From NCBI GenBank assembly GCA_029880855.1, contig JAOUNS010000006.1, positions 62,001-126,000 of the forward strand: a stretch of 64,000 nucleotides of DNA. The letters run 5' to 3'. The notes under the pieces were generated by a model. The model searched no databases, had not been told where the DNA came from, and saw only the letters and a list, made by a program, of their open reading frames with translations. This document shows positions 37,444 through 47,370 of the stretch, one piece after another. This stretch comes from Gammaproteobacteria bacterium (GTDB taxonomy: Bacteria; Pseudomonadota; Gammaproteobacteria; UBA6429; Thiohalophilaceae). The position numbers and the translations under genes were made by a program. Each line of letters begins with the position of its first letter. The stretch's first letter is position 1.

Positions 37444-38148
37444 CTAGCTTTTCACCGCTTTCTCCATTTTTTCCAGACCGATATGGCGTACATCCTTGCC
37501 TTTCACCAGATAAATAATGTATTCACAGATATTCTTGGCATGGTCACCAATACGTTCAATGGCTCGTGCAGTCCACATGACATCCAGCATACGGGATATA
37601 GAACGCGGGTCTTCCATCATGAAAGTCAGTGCCTGACGCATGACGCCGTCATATTCCTGGTCCACTTTCAAATCCTGCTTGGCCACTTCAATGGCGGCAT
37701 CAATATCCATGCGGGCAAAGGCATCAAGGGCATCATGCACCATAGCCGCGACCAGCTCTCCCAGATGACGCAACTCACCGTAATTATTCTTGGGCCTTTC
37801 TTTCTCCATCAGACGCAAGCCCATCCGTGCAATACGTTCGGCCTGGTCTCCGATCCGTTCAAGATCGGTGATGGTTTTGATGACCGCGATCATCAAGCGC
37901 AAGTCTGATGCAGCCGGCTGGCGTCTGGCAATGATATGTGTGCATTCTTCATCGATGGCCACTTCCGCCGTATTGACCTTGATATCATTATCTATCACCA
38001 GTTCGGCCAGCTTGGCATCACCTTCAGACAGGGCGGTAATCGCCTGAATGATCTGTTGCTCAACCAAACCGCCCATGGACAGGACACGATTCCTGACGTC
38101 TTCCAGTTCGGCATCAAACTGCTGTGAAATGTGATGTCTGCGTTCCAT
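37444..38148 (-). CDS. phoU: Phosphate-signalling protein PhoU
   Basis: Links the PstSCAB transporter to the PhoR kinase and keeps the Pho regulon off when phosphate is plentiful. The 234-residue product is a pair of three-helix bundles with the metal-cluster motifs E-R-I-G-D-Q-A-E-R-I-A and E-R-I-G-D-H-A-K-N-I-C-E. It is the last gene of phoBR-pstSCAB-phoU, 21 bases after pstB. Confidence 0.96.
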   Translation of the reverse strand: MERRHHISQQFDAELEDVRNRVLSMGGLVEQQIIQAITALSEGDAKLAELVIDNDIKVNTAEVAIDEECTHIIARRQPAASDLRLMIAVIKTITDLERIGDQAERIARMGLRLMEKERPKNNYGELRHLGELVAAMVHDALDAFARMDIDAAIEVAKQDLKVDQEYDGVMRQALTFMMEDPRSISRMLDVMWTARAIERIGDHAKNICEYIIYLVKGKDVRHIGLEKMEKAVKS

Positions 38149-38169
38149 AACCAGCTCCTCTGTAATCTT

Positions 38170-39006
38170 TTAACCGTAGCGACCGGTAATATAATCTTCT
38201 GTCTGTTTTTCAGAAGGATTTGTAAAGATGGTGTCCGTATCACCAAACTCAATCAGCTCTCCCATGTACATGAAAGCCGTATAGTCAGATACACGGGCGG
38301 CCTGTTGCATGTTATGGGTAACAATGATAATCGTATAATTATCCTTTAACTCATGGATCAGCTCTTCAATTTTCAGGGTCGAAATCGGATCCAGTGCCGA
38401 TGCCGGTTCATCCAGCAACAATACTTTTGGCTCAATCGCAATGGCGCGCGCAATCACCAGCCGCTGTTGCTGACCGCCGGAGAGACCCAGTGCAGAATCA
38501 TGTAACCGATCTTTTACTTCATCCCACAGGGCAGCGCCATTGAGTGAACGCTCGACGGCCTCATCCAGAACCCGTCGATTCTTTACACCTTGCAAACGCA
38601 GCCCATAGGCCACGTTTTCATAAATGGATTTGGGAAACGGATTGGGCTTCTGGAATACCATCCCCACGCGCCGCCGCAGTTCCGCCACATCGACTGACTT
38701 GGCATAGATATCTTCACCGTTCAGGGTAATACTGCCTGCGATTCGGCAGGTATCCACCAGATCATTCATGCGGTTAAAACAACGCAACAAGGTCGATTTG
38801 CCGCATCCGCTGGGGCCGATAAAAGCCGAAACCCGCTTTTCCGGTAACTTGATATTAACCCCTTTCAACGCCTGCTTCTCACCGTAGAACAGATCCAAAG
38901 CATTGGTTTCCAGACAGATGGTTTCTGATTCGATATTCAACACGGTTGATTTGCGTTCCAGCGCATCAAGATTGATGCCGTGTGTTAAGCCTGTATCGGA
39001 TGCCAT
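38170..39006 (-). CDS. pstB: Phosphate ABC transporter ATP-binding protein PstB
   Basis: The ATPase of the high-affinity phosphate importer. The 278-residue product has Walker [10 protein letters not shown] (about 69-77), the signature L-S-G-G-Q-Q-Q-R and Walker [13 protein letters not shown]. It has about 20 extra N-terminal residues compared with E. coli PstB. It is 30 bases after pstA. Confidence 0.97.
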   Translation of the reverse strand: MASDTGLTHGINLDALERKSTVLNIESETICLETNALDLFYGEKQALKGVNIKLPEKRVSAFIGPSGCGKSTLLRCFNRMNDLVDTCRIAGSITLNGEDIYAKSVDVAELRRRVGMVFQKPNPFPKSIYENVAYGLRLQGVKNRRVLDEAVERSLNGAALWDEVKDRLHDSALGLSGGQQQRLVIARAIAIEPKVLLLDEPASALDPISTLKIEELIHELKDNYTIIIVTHNMQQAARVSDYTAFMYMGELIEFGDTDTIFTNPSEKQTEDYITGRYG

Positions 39007-39036
39007 AACGACTACCTCAATTCCTCTAAACTCATG

Positions 39037-40692
39037 TTACGTCTCCAGACCCTTGTATTTTTCACGCAGGCGGTTACGAATATAAATGGCGGCCAGATTC
39101 AATATCACAATCACCACAACCAGCAACAGTGCCGTCGCATAGACCAGCGGTCTGGCGGCTTCCACATTCGGACTCTGGAAACCGACATCATAAATATGAA
39201 AACCCAGATGCATGAATTTTCTGTCCAGGTGCAGGAAAGGTGCATTACCATCCAGCGCCAGAGATGGCGCCAGTTTCACCACCCCGACCAGCATCAACGG
39301 CGCCACTTCACCGGCGGCGCGGGCAATGGCCAGGATCATTCCGGTCATCATGGCCGGTGTGGCCATGGGTAAAACAGTACGCCACAGTGTTTCCGCTTTG
39401 GTGGCGCCAAGCGCCAGGGAACCTTCCCGAATCGCACGTGGTATGCGCGATAACCCTTCTTCAGTGGCAACAATCACCACCGGTACAGTGAGAATAGCCA
39501 GGGTCAATGATGACCAAAGGATTCCCGGTGTACCGAAAGTGGGTGCCGGCAAGGCCTCCGCATAAAACAACCGGTCGATATTTCCACCGAGGAAATAAAC
39601 AAAGAAGCCCAGACCAAACACACCATAAACAATCGACGGCACCCCCGCCAGATTATTCACGGCGATACGTATGGTCCGTGTCAACACACCCTGTTTGGCA
39701 TACTCACGCAAATAGACTGCCGCGACAACACCAAACGGTGTCACCATCAGAGACATGATAAACACCATCATAACGGTACCGAAGATCGCCGGGAAAATCC
39801 CTCCCTCGGTGTTGGCTTCCCGTGGCTCATCGGAAACAAATTCCCACAATCTGGAAATATACAGACCGATTTTGCCGAACAGGCTCAGATCATTCGGCAT
39901 ATAGGCACGGACGATCTTGGCCAATGGTATTTCAACTGTCTGACCATTCATGATCTCGGCAGTCAGGCTGTCACGATTGATCGCCGTATACAGCTCACCC
40001 AGTTGCTGTTGCAGCGTGGCATACTCTTTCTCAAGTTGCTTGCGTTCAACAGTCAGTGCTTGCAGGTTTTCCGGTGTATTTTCACCATCCAGCTCCAAAC
40101 GCCGCTGGTTCAGACGCAATCTTTCGATGGCATAGTTAATATCACCAATGGCGCCCTTCTCGATATCGTGTATCTGATCTTGCAGGTCCAACACCCGTTC
40201 CATGCGCTGTTGCAATTCGGGCCGGCTTTTATCACCTTCGGCCACCACTTTGCCTGCTTGCTTGATGGTCTTGAGATAGCCGTAAAAATTACCCCATTCA
40301 CGCCGTTCCAGCACCATGATCTGTTCCGGAAATTGTTTGTCGGATAAATAGGGATCAACCACCCAGCGAAAGTCACTGCCCAACACATCGCGATTGCCGG
40401 TCTTGAGCAGATGCCGGTTGATAAACTTTTCCTTGCTATCCAGTTCAAAGCCCGCCGTCCGCAAGTTCGCCAGGGAAACAACCTCGGTTTCCACAAGTTC
40501 ACCGATCACACGCTCAGGCTGAGATCCGATTCTTGAATATTGCGCCTGCACGACATCGGCCGGCCAGAAGTGACCAAGACCACGTACCGCAATCAACAGC
40601 AACAGACCAAAGACGATGATCAGGCTGGCGCTGACAGCCGCCGCATTCAGCCAAATCCAGGGAGTACCACTTTTAAACCATTCGCGCATCAT
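39037..40692 (-). CDS. pstA: Phosphate ABC transporter permease PstA, long form
   Basis: One of two permeases of the phosphate importer. At 551 residues it is nearly twice the E. coli protein (296). The extra part is a roughly 240-residue domain between TM1 (about 17-36) and the conserved permease core (from about 300). It contains a helical, coiled-coil-like stretch rich in E, R, L and Q and is predicted to lie in the periplasm. The core shows G-G-I-F-P-A-I-F-G-T and the G-A-T-K-A-E-T-L-W coupling motif. This long type is known in Pseudomonas and Vibrio. It overlaps pstC by 4 bases. Confidence 0.94.
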   Translation of the reverse strand: MMREWFKSGTPWIWLNAAAVSASLIIVFGLLLLIAVRGLGHFWPADVVQAQYSRIGSQPERVIGELVETEVVSLANLRTAGFELDSKEKFINRHLLKTGNRDVLGSDFRWVVDPYLSDKQFPEQIMVLERREWGNFYGYLKTIKQAGKVVAEGDKSRPELQQRMERVLDLQDQIHDIEKGAIGDINYAIERLRLNQRRLELDGENTPENLQALTVERKQLEKEYATLQQQLGELYTAINRDSLTAEIMNGQTVEIPLAKIVRAYMPNDLSLFGKIGLYISRLWEFVSDEPREANTEGGIFPAIFGTVMMVFIMSLMVTPFGVVAAVYLREYAKQGVLTRTIRIAVNNLAGVPSIVYGVFGLGFFVYFLGGNIDRLFYAEALPAPTFGTPGILWSSLTLAILTVPVVIVATEEGLSRIPRAIREGSLALGATKAETLWRTVLPMATPAMMTGMILAIARAAGEVAPLMLVGVVKLAPSLALDGNAPFLHLDRKFMHLGFHIYDVGFQSPNVEAARPLVYATALLLVVVIVILNLAAIYIRNRLREKYKGLET

Positions 40693-42959
40693 AGTGAACT
40701 GTACTTCCTGCGTAAGCGATGCCGCACAATCTCGGCCATCGTATTAAACATAAAGGTAAAGATGAACAACACCAACGCCGCGAGGAACAGGACACGGTAG
40801 TGTGTGCTGTTCACTTCTGATTCCGGCATCTCCACGGCAATGTTGGCCGACAGGGTACGCATCCCCTGGAAAATACTGAAATCCATGACCGGAGTATTGC
40901 CCGTTGCCATAAGCACAATCATGGTCTCCCCCACCGCACGTCCCAGGCCAATCATCACGGCAGAAAAGATACCGGGGCTGGCTGTGAGCAATACCACACG
41001 CATCATGGTCTGCCAGGGTGTTGCACCGAGAGCCAGCGAACCAAAGGTCAGATGTTTGGGGACACTGAAGATCGCATCCTCGGTAATGGAAAAAATAGTT
41101 GGGATAACCGCCACCCCCATGGCGATGCCGACCACCAGCGAGTTGCGCTGGTCATAGCCCATGCCCAACTCCTTATCCATCCATTGGCGCATATCGCCAC
41201 TAAACAACACTGTCTCCAGCAGGGGGCTGATGCCAATCGAAAACCAGCCAATCAGAAAGACAACCGGGACCAGAATGGCCGCCTGCCAACCTTCGGGAAC
41301 GCGATTCCGTATGTTCGCCGGCAGGTTGTGCCAACCCCAGGCAAACAAGATCACCCCAAAAGGTAATAACACGAGGACGCTGAAAACACCCGGCAGGTTT
41401 TGCTCTATACCCGGCGCCAGCCACAAACCGGCCAGGAAACCAAGAATCACGGTTGGCAACGCCTCCATGATCTCAATCGAAGGCTTTACATAGGCCCGCA
41501 TCACCGGTGTCATAAAATAGGCGGTGTAGATTGCGCCCATGATGGCCAGCGGCACCGCAAACAACATGGCGTAAAATGCCGCTTTCAGCGTTCCGAACGC
41601 CAACGGCACCAGACTGTATTTGGGTTCAAAGTCATTACTGGCCGATGATGACTGCCAGGTGTAACCGGGCTGTTCATAACTCTCATACCAGACCTGCTGC
41701 CACAGGACACGCCAGGAAATCTCGGGGTGCTCATTTTCAATATGCCAGAACTGAAAATCTGTATTTTTCATTTCGGCCAACAGCGTGTCAGCACGCGGTG
41801 AAATCGTAATATGCGCAGGTGGCTCATCAGCCAGTTTTTTCTGCATGATAGTACGATCTGCGGTGGAATGGTGAACAGCAACTTCGCCCAACGCATTGGC
41901 TGTCACAAAACCCTTGCGACGTTGCTCGGTCACCAGATCAGTCACCGCGCTGCCCTTTGTCATGGCAAAGCTGCGAATACGCTTTAACCGAAACCCCTCT
42001 GCTTCACGCACCGGGAACCACTGTGTTGTCACCCCGGTACTGTCGCCTATCAGCAGGGAAATGCCGCCGGTCAAGAAACGCATGCGACTGATAGTAATGT
42101 TCTCGGTTACAACCCGTACCCGTTCGATAAATTTTGGCTCATCTGTCTCACTGATATCGATAACGGTAACATGGCCGCTCTGCTCCGCGACGTACAGAAT
42201 ATGTTGCTCATTATCCACCAGCAGCGATGCCGCCTTTTCTACCGCCGGCAATTTAACAATGGACTGCTCATAGCGCGGTTCCTCATCTTCATCAGACAGC
42301 ATGGATTCCGCTTTCTGCAGTCTGACCATCAATAATCGCTTGTCTTGCGTCAGTGCAACAATCGTGTTTTTCTCGTCATCACTGCCCAAACTCACCTGCA
42401 GTAATGGTTCACCCCGGCGATCGACTGTGATGGGTTTATTACCCAGAGGAAACTCGATTTGCGGTGTGATCAACTGTTTGTCATCGGGGTAGGTTATCTT
42501 GTATGTATACCTGACCACCAAAGCCTTGCCATTATCCAAACCATAAACAACCTGTCCTTTTGAGAGCTGACCGTGGGCAAAACTTGTTGTACTGTTCTTT
42601 GCCGGGACCGGCAGACTTATATCCTGAATCACCTCGCCGGTTCGTGCTTTGAAAAACACCGCGTGCGCCTTGTCTGTAAACCGGACCGCCACTTCGTTCT
42701 GCTCTTCCACTGTAAAATGGAGTGTTTGTCCCGCGTTCCGTGCAGGCAATGGATAATCAGCCAGCTTGTGCATGCCGGCCGGTATAAACAGGGGAAAGAC
42801 CACATAAAGCAAATAAAAGAAAATCAGGACAATCGCCACGATGACGCCGATCCCGCCAACGCCCATGCCAAAACCGGTCAACCAGTCTTTTATGTTGCGT
42901 GCGTTATATTGACCCTTCCGGGAGAGGGAGTTTGGAGCTGAATCGGATGAATTAGTCAT
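40689..42959 (-). CDS. pstC: Phosphate ABC transporter permease PstC, long form
   Basis: The partner permease, 756 residues against 319 in E. coli. TM1 (about 35-60) is followed by a roughly 370-residue periplasmic domain whose repeating strands (for example Q-H-I-L-Y-V-A-E-Q-S-G-H-V-T-V-I-D and the T-T-Q-W-F-P-V-R-E-A region) suggest a beta-propeller. The normal core then follows with F-A-V-P-L-A-I-M-G-A-I-Y-T-A and G-A-T-P-W-Q-T-M. A terminator lies between pstS and this gene, so it is likely expressed at a lower level. Confidence 0.94.
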   Translation of the reverse strand: MTNSSDSAPNSLSRKGQYNARNIKDWLTGFGMGVGGIGVIVAIVLIFFYLLYVVFPLFIPAGMHKLADYPLPARNAGQTLHFTVEEQNEVAVRFTDKAHAVFFKARTGEVIQDISLPVPAKNSTTSFAHGQLSKGQVVYGLDNGKALVVRYTYKITYPDDKQLITPQIEFPLGNKPITVDRRGEPLLQVSLGSDDEKNTIVALTQDKRLLMVRLQKAESMLSDEDEEPRYEQSIVKLPAVEKAASLLVDNEQHILYVAEQSGHVTVIDISETDEPKFIERVRVVTENITISRMRFLTGGISLLIGDSTGVTTQWFPVREAEGFRLKRIRSFAMTKGSAVTDLVTEQRRKGFVTANALGEVAVHHSTADRTIMQKKLADEPPAHITISPRADTLLAEMKNTDFQFWHIENEHPEISWRVLWQQVWYESYEQPGYTWQSSSASNDFEPKYSLVPLAFGTLKAAFYAMLFAVPLAIMGAIYTAYFMTPVMRAYVKPSIEIMEALPTVILGFLAGLWLAPGIEQNLPGVFSVLVLLPFGVILFAWGWHNLPANIRNRVPEGWQAAILVPVVFLIGWFSIGISPLLETVLFSGDMRQWMDKELGMGYDQRNSLVVGIAMGVAVIPTIFSITEDAIFSVPKHLTFGSLALGATPWQTMMRVVLLTASPGIFSAVMIGLGRAVGETMIVLMATGNTPVMDFSIFQGMRTLSANIAVEMPESEVNSTHYRVLFLAALVLFIFTFMFNTMAEIVRHRLRRKYSSL

Positions 42960-43149
42960 GTCAGAATTCTAACCGTCAAATATGACAGAAATGTTACAGG
43001 CTCGGTCAAGGTTAAACCAGTCTCATCATCACCAGGCGGCAGTGTTGCTCTGGCTGCGTCATGATTTCTGTACCGCCGGGAAGTCGGTTCCAATATTCTC
43101 TTTTCATTCTGGTATGGATTTCGTACTCCGTCAAAGGCACTTGCATCAA

Positions 43150-43176
43150 CAACAGAAAACCCCGCCAATGGCGGGG
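43150..43176 (-). terminator. Intrinsic terminator between pstS and pstC
   Basis: Read on the minus strand, CCCCGCC-ATT-GGCGGGG is followed by TTTTCTGTT. The 7-bp GC stem (43176-43170 with 43166-43160) lies 28 bases after the pstS stop and 190 bases before the pstC start. It would make more pstS than permease mRNA, the usual balance for binding-protein transporters. Confidence 0.85.
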
Positions 43177-43203
43177 CTTGCTTCAACACCGGGCAAAACC
43201 TGT

Positions 43204-44172
43204 TTATTTCAGTTTGTCGAGTTGTTTGTTGACCATCTTGCTGTCGAGCGGGATATAACCATCCTTGATAACCACCTGCTGACCGGCCTTTGACAGGACC
43301 ATTTTCACGAATTCCCGTTCCAGGGGAGACAGTGGCTGGTTCGGTTTCTTGTTGACATAGATGTACAGAAAACGACTCAATGGATACTTGCCTGAAGCCG
43401 CGTTTTCAGCTGTGGCGGCAACAAAAGGGGTTCCGGGTTTCTTGGTCAATGGTACGGCGCGTACACCAGAGGTCTTGTAACCGATGCCGGAATAACCAAC
43501 ACCATTAATCGAAGAAGAGACAGATTGCACAACTGAAGCGGAACCCGGTTGCTCGTTGACCGTGGTTTTAAAATCGCCCTTGCACAGTGCTTTCTTCTTG
43601 AAGTACCCATAGGTACCTGATACAGAGTTACGACCATAAATCTGGACGTTGCGACCGGCCCACGCACCCTTCAGACCGGCATCACCCCAACGGTTGATGT
43701 CTTTGTCAGCACCGCACTTGCGCGTGGAAGAGAATATGGCATCAACTTGCGGAATGGTCAGCCCCTTGATCGGGTTGTCTTTGTGGACATAGACCGCCAG
43801 TGCATCAATCGCGACAGGAATGGCCAGCGGTTTATATCCGTGTCTCTTTTCGAAAGCCTGTAATTCCTTGTCCTTCATTTTGCGGCTCATGGGTCCCAGA
43901 TTGGACGTCCCTTCTGTCAAGGCAGGCGGTGCAGTGGAAGAACCGGCAGCCTGGATCTGAATGTTCACATTAGGATACAGGCGATTAAACTCTTCCGCCC
44001 ACAAGGTCATCAGGTTGGCCAGGGTATCGGAACCAACGCTGGACAGGTTGCCAGACACACCACTGGTTTTTTTGTATACAGGTAAGTTTTCATCCGGCTT
44101 GGAGCCGGCCCAGGCAGTTGGGATTCCCATGGCAAGCACCAACAAGCCGATGACAGGTAAACGATTGTTCAT
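43204..44172 (-). CDS. pstS: Periplasmic phosphate-binding protein PstS
   Basis: Captures phosphate for the Pst importer. The 322-residue product has a signal peptide (about 1-22, ending A-W-A) and phosphate-contact segments [19 protein letters not shown] and [10 protein letters not shown]. Two Cys (R-K-C-G-A-D and A-L-C-K-G) may form a disulfide, as in the Pseudomonas/Vibrio PstS group. Three tandem Pho-box units lie 55-84 bases before the ATG. Confidence 0.96.
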   Translation of the reverse strand: MNNRLPVIGLLVLAMGIPTAWAGSKPDENLPVYKKTSGVSGNLSSVGSDTLANLMTLWAEEFNRLYPNVNIQIQAAGSSTAPPALTEGTSNLGPMSRKMKDKELQAFEKRHGYKPLAIPVAIDALAVYVHKDNPIKGLTIPQVDAIFSSTRKCGADKDINRWGDAGLKGAWAGRNVQIYGRNSVSGTYGYFKKKALCKGDFKTTVNEQPGSASVVQSVSSSINGVGYSGIGYKTSGVRAVPLTKKPGTPFVAATAENAASGKYPLSRFLYIYVNKKPNQPLSPLEREFVKMVLSKAGQQVVIKDGYIPLDSKMVNKQLDKLK

Positions 44173-44226
44173 TTTGTCTCTCCAGTAATATCTTTAAATT
44201 CGACGTGCTTAATCATTACTTCAAAT

Positions 44227-44256
44227 TATGACGCGGTAATGAATGGTGTATGACAC
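44227..44256 (-). promoter_or_regulatory. Pho box upstream of pstS (three 11-bp units)
   Basis: On the minus strand, GTGTCATA, CATTCATT and GCGTCATA start exactly 11 bases apart (44256, 44245, 44234). This is the 7+4 spacing of PhoB sites (consensus CTGTCAT-N4-CTGTCAT). The first and third units match well; the middle one is weaker. This predicts PhoB activation of pstS. Confidence 0.8.
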
Positions 44257-44328
44257 TTTTATTAAATCACACAATAATTCAGCGCTGTGTATACCTGCCC
44301 GGTTCGGTCCCGTGCAGGAACGCCTTGA

Positions 44329-45660
44329 TTAATCGTTTATAACGCGCTCCGAGCCGGCCTTTTTAGTATCGGCAATCGTCCGTTCAGCAGAAAAACAGCA
44401 ACGGAACGTGCTGCCTTTATTCAATTCACTGCTGATATTCAACGTCCCGTCATGCCGCTCCAGAATATGTTTCACAATGGCCAACCCCAGACCGGTGCCG
44501 CCGGATTCCCTGGAGCGATCCACATCGACCCGGTAAAACCGTTGTGTCAAATGGGGAATATGTTGAGGAGCAATACCCGCACCGGTATCCTGCACAGAAA
44601 ACACCGCCTTGCCGTTGTCATTAAACCATTTGATCTCAATCTTGCCGGCGGCCGGGGTGTAGCGGATGGCATTACTGATCAAGTTGTTAAACAAACTGCT
44701 CAGTTCATCAAAATTACCCAGTAACTGTAAATCAGGCTCGACGCTGAAGTTAATCTGATGTTGTTTCTCACCGCTCAATAATCCCGCCGCTTCTTTCATG
44801 GCCGCCAACATCGCCGGGATATCGACAACATTGTTGGTAAACTTGACCGGTTCTGTCTCCAGTCTGGAGAGCGTTAGCAAATCGGTAACCAGTCGTTCCA
44901 TACGGTCCACCTGATCCGCCATGGTGGTGAGCGGTTGTTGCAGATCATCGACACTCCGCCCCGACATACCCTGGATAGTCTCAAGATAACCTGACAAAAC
45001 CGTAATGGGTGAGCGCAACTCATGGGAGACATTGGCCACAAACCGGCTGCGCATTTCTTCCAGTTTGTGTACATGGGTAATGTCCCGGCAAATCAGCAAC
45101 TTTTGGCTGCTGCCGTAGGGTATCACCTGCACACTCAAGACATGTTCGACCCGGATTTGTGAAACAAGCTGGAGTTCATTCCCGAAATTATTTGCCATCA
45201 GGTATTTCAGAAATTCGGGATGACGGATCAAATTGGTGACAGGCTGCCCCACATCCCGGGGAAATGCGATGCTCAACATTCTTGCGGCGGCCGGATTGGC
45301 CCATTCGATTTTATTCCGTTTGGTGAGGATCACCATACCATCGGGCAGTGCTGCGGCAGCGTCCTGGAAACGCGTCAGCATATTGGTAAGATGCTGGCGG
45401 TTTCCCCTGCTCTCTTTTTGCATGAGATAAAGCTCATGGTAAAGCTCACCCCAAATTCCATGTGCATCCGGCAAATCCAGCTCATCACGTTTCAAAAACC
45501 AGCTGTGCAAGCGGAAAATATTTCGCAGAGTAATAATGATATAAATGATGAGAAAGACACTGACAAACAACATCGGCCAGCCAAATAACAAGCCCAGTGA
45601 GCCGGCGGCGATACCGGCCAGGATCAGTTGCCATACAAGTTGTTGATGCTGTGATTGCAT
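44329..45660 (-). CDS. phoR: Phosphate regulon sensor kinase PhoR
   Basis: Histidine kinase that phosphorylates PhoB when phosphate is scarce. The 443-residue product has two close TM segments (about 9-45), a charged linker, a PAS domain (about 95-195), the phospho-acceptor box N-V-S-H-E-L-R-S-P-I (His near 212) and an ATP-binding domain (D-T-G-A-G-I, G-T-G-L-G-L-A-I-V-K). Its ATG overlaps the phoB stop by one base (TAATG). Confidence 0.95.
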   Translation of the reverse strand: MQSQHQQLVWQLILAGIAAGSLGLLFGWPMLFVSVFLIIYIIITLRNIFRLHSWFLKRDELDLPDAHGIWGELYHELYLMQKESRGNRQHLTNMLTRFQDAAAALPDGMVILTKRNKIEWANPAAARMLSIAFPRDVGQPVTNLIRHPEFLKYLMANNFGNELQLVSQIRVEHVLSVQVIPYGSSQKLLICRDITHVHKLEEMRSRFVANVSHELRSPITVLSGYLETIQGMSGRSVDDLQQPLTTMADQVDRMERLVTDLLTLSRLETEPVKFTNNVVDIPAMLAAMKEAAGLLSGEKQHQINFSVEPDLQLLGNFDELSSLFNNLISNAIRYTPAAGKIEIKWFNDNGKAVFSVQDTGAGIAPQHIPHLTQRFYRVDVDRSRESGGTGLGLAIVKHILERHDGTLNISSELNKGSTFRCCFSAERTIADTKKAGSERVIND

Positions 45661-46370
45661 TATCTTAATGCTGAAAACCGATAACCTGCGCCACGCACAG
45701 TCTGGATCAACCTGTCACACTCAAAGGGTTCCAGGGCCTTGCGAAGACGCCTTATATGCACATCAACAGTACGTTCTTCGACGTAGATGTTATCACCCCA
45801 AACATTATTCAGCACCTGTTCCCGACTGAAAACCCGCTCCGGGTTTTCCATGAAAAATTTTAATAATTTATACTCGGTCGGTCCCAATTCAATGGGTCGC
45901 CCCTTGCTGGATACGCGATGGGCGGAGGTATCCAGCTGCAAACCGGATAATTCGATAATCTCCTTTTCGACGGCATGGTTGCCGGTCCGTCTGAGAATGG
46001 CCCGGATGCGGGCCAGCAGTTCACGCGTGGAAAACGGCTTGGTCAGATAATCGTCCGCGCCGCTATCCAGCCCCCGGATCATATCGTCTTCCCCAACTCT
46101 TGCTGTCAGCATGATGATGGGGATATCCCGCCCCTCATCGCGCCGGCGCAGACTGCGGGCATAATCCACCCCGCTGATCCCCGGCATCATCCAGTCCAGC
46201 AGAATCACATCGGGTCGGATTTCTTTTATGATGCTGTCCGCCTTGTGGGCATCGGCGGCCTCCAGACACTGATAGCCTTCGCTGCTCAATGCCAGGCAAA
46301 CCATCTCCCGGATTGCACGTTCATCATCGACAATCAGGATGCGCTTACCTGTTTGAAATTGTTCTGTCAT
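45660..46370 (-). CDS. phoB: Phosphate regulon response regulator PhoB
   Basis: OmpR-type DNA-binding regulator of the Pho regulon. With the ATG at 46370 it has 236 residues. The receiver domain shows D-D-E-R, the phospho-acceptor L-L-D-W-M-M-P-G and a Lys in L-T-K-P-F. The C-terminal winged helix ends T-V-R-G-A-G-Y-R-F. Starts at 46379 or 46430 are in frame, but the last would run into the Pho box. It heads the cluster and probably activates itself. Confidence 0.95.
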   Translation of the reverse strand: MTEQFQTGKRILIVDDERAIREMVCLALSSEGYQCLEAADAHKADSIIKEIRPDVILLDWMMPGISGVDYARSLRRRDEGRDIPIIMLTARVGEDDMIRGLDSGADDYLTKPFSTRELLARIRAILRRTGNHAVEKEIIELSGLQLDTSAHRVSSKGRPIELGPTEYKLLKFFMENPERVFSREQVLNNVWGDNIYVEERTVDVHIRRLRKALEPFECDRLIQTVRGAGYRFSALR

Positions 46371-46404
46371 GCTATTCATCACGGCTACATTTAAGCAGAG
46401 TAAA

Positions 46405-46422
46405 GTTACAGTTCTATGACAA
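46405..46422 (-). promoter_or_regulatory. Pho box upstream of phoB
   Basis: Minus-strand TTGTCAT-AGAA-CTGTAAC matches the two-unit PhoB consensus CTGTCAT-N4-CTGTCAC at 11 of 14 or more positions. It lies 35 bases before the chosen phoB start, which suggests autoregulation. Confidence 0.8.
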
Positions 46423-46442
46423 GCTGTCATTATTGTAATTAT

Positions 46443-46456
46443 CTGATTTCAATCAG
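46443..46456. promoter_or_regulatory. FNR-like palindrome between phoB and amrB
   Basis: CTGAT-TTCA-ATCAG is a near-perfect dyad that fits the FNR/Anr pattern (TTGAT-N4-ATCAA) at 8 of 10 defined bases. It lies in the divergent promoter region, 85 bases before amrB. It may be a weak FNR-family site or another dyad operator. Confidence 0.4.
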
Positions 46457-46541
46457 GATTCAGATATATTAGCCAATTTCTGTCACAGACCGTAGCACTA
46501 TCCTGCTTGCAGGTCACCCACCTTCCCCCTATTGTTAACAT

Positions 46542-47333
46542 ATGAGTGAACATATACGACACGCGGCCGTGGCCGGGATGTTTTATCCCGATCAGGAACT
46601 TGAATTGCGCCAAATGGTACAAGGCTATCTTAATCAGGCAACTCCTCTGGATGGCCCTGCCCCCAAGGCAATCATCGCCCCGCATGCCGGCTATATCTAT
46701 TCCGGGCCGGTTGCCGCGTCCGCCTATATCAATTTGCTGAAGGTTGCCAAACAGATTCAGCGTGTTGTCCTGCTGGGTCCTGCGCATCGGGTCCCGGTAC
46801 GCGGCATTGCCGCCAGCAGTGCCGGCAATTTTGCCACTCCGCTCGGGCTGGTGCCGATCGATATGGAAGCAGTCCGGATGATTTGTGAAATGCCCGGTGT
46901 AAGAATAGATGATGAGGCCCACATGCTGGAACACAGCCTCGAAGTCCACCTCCCTTTCCTGCAGGTGGTGCTGGACAAGTTCACGCTGGTGCCACTGCTG
47001 GTCGGACGGGCTTCCGCCGTCGATGTCGATTTGGTATTGAGCCGTCTCTGGAACGGTCCCGAAACCCTGCTGGTGATCAGCTCTGATCTGAGTCATTACC
47101 ACGATTACAAAACGGCCCGTGAACTGGATAAAGCGACATCAGAAGCCATCGAAAAACTTGACTACGAACATATCAATTATGAAAACGCCTGTGGCCGCGA
47201 TCCGGTCAACGGATTGTTACACTTCGCCAAGCGTTTTGGCTTACATGCCAAAACTATCGATTTGCGTAATTCCGGCGATACGGCCGGTCCCCATGACAAG
47301 GTCGTCGGTTATGGCGCCTATCTGTTCCACTAA
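46542..47333 (+). CDS. amrB: AmmeMemoRadiSam system protein B (MEMO1 family)
   Basis: A 263-residue member of the MEMO family, related in fold to extradiol dioxygenases. Family motifs: A-G-M-F-Y-P (11-16), P-H-A-G-Y-I-Y-S-G (about 47-55), L-G-P-A-H and E-H-S-L-E-V-H-L-P-F-L-Q, then S-S-D-L-S-H-Y. The conserved His residues are those that bind metal in MEMO proteins. The bacterial reaction is unknown. It is followed 37 bases later by amrA; amrS is 9 kb away on the other strand. Confidence 0.94.
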   Translation: MSEHIRHAAVAGMFYPDQELELRQMVQGYLNQATPLDGPAPKAIIAPHAGYIYSGPVAASAYINLLKVAKQIQRVVLLGPAHRVPVRGIAASSAGNFATPLGLVPIDMEAVRMICEMPGVRIDDEAHMLEHSLEVHLPFLQVVLDKFTLVPLLVGRASAVDVDLVLSRLWNGPETLLVISSDLSHYHDYKTARELDKATSEAIEKLDYEHINYENACGRDPVNGLLHFAKRFGLHAKTIDLRNSGDTAGPHDKVVGYGAYLFH

Positions 47334-47370
47334 TAATGCATGAATGGTGCTATTGCACAGTTGATTGCCC

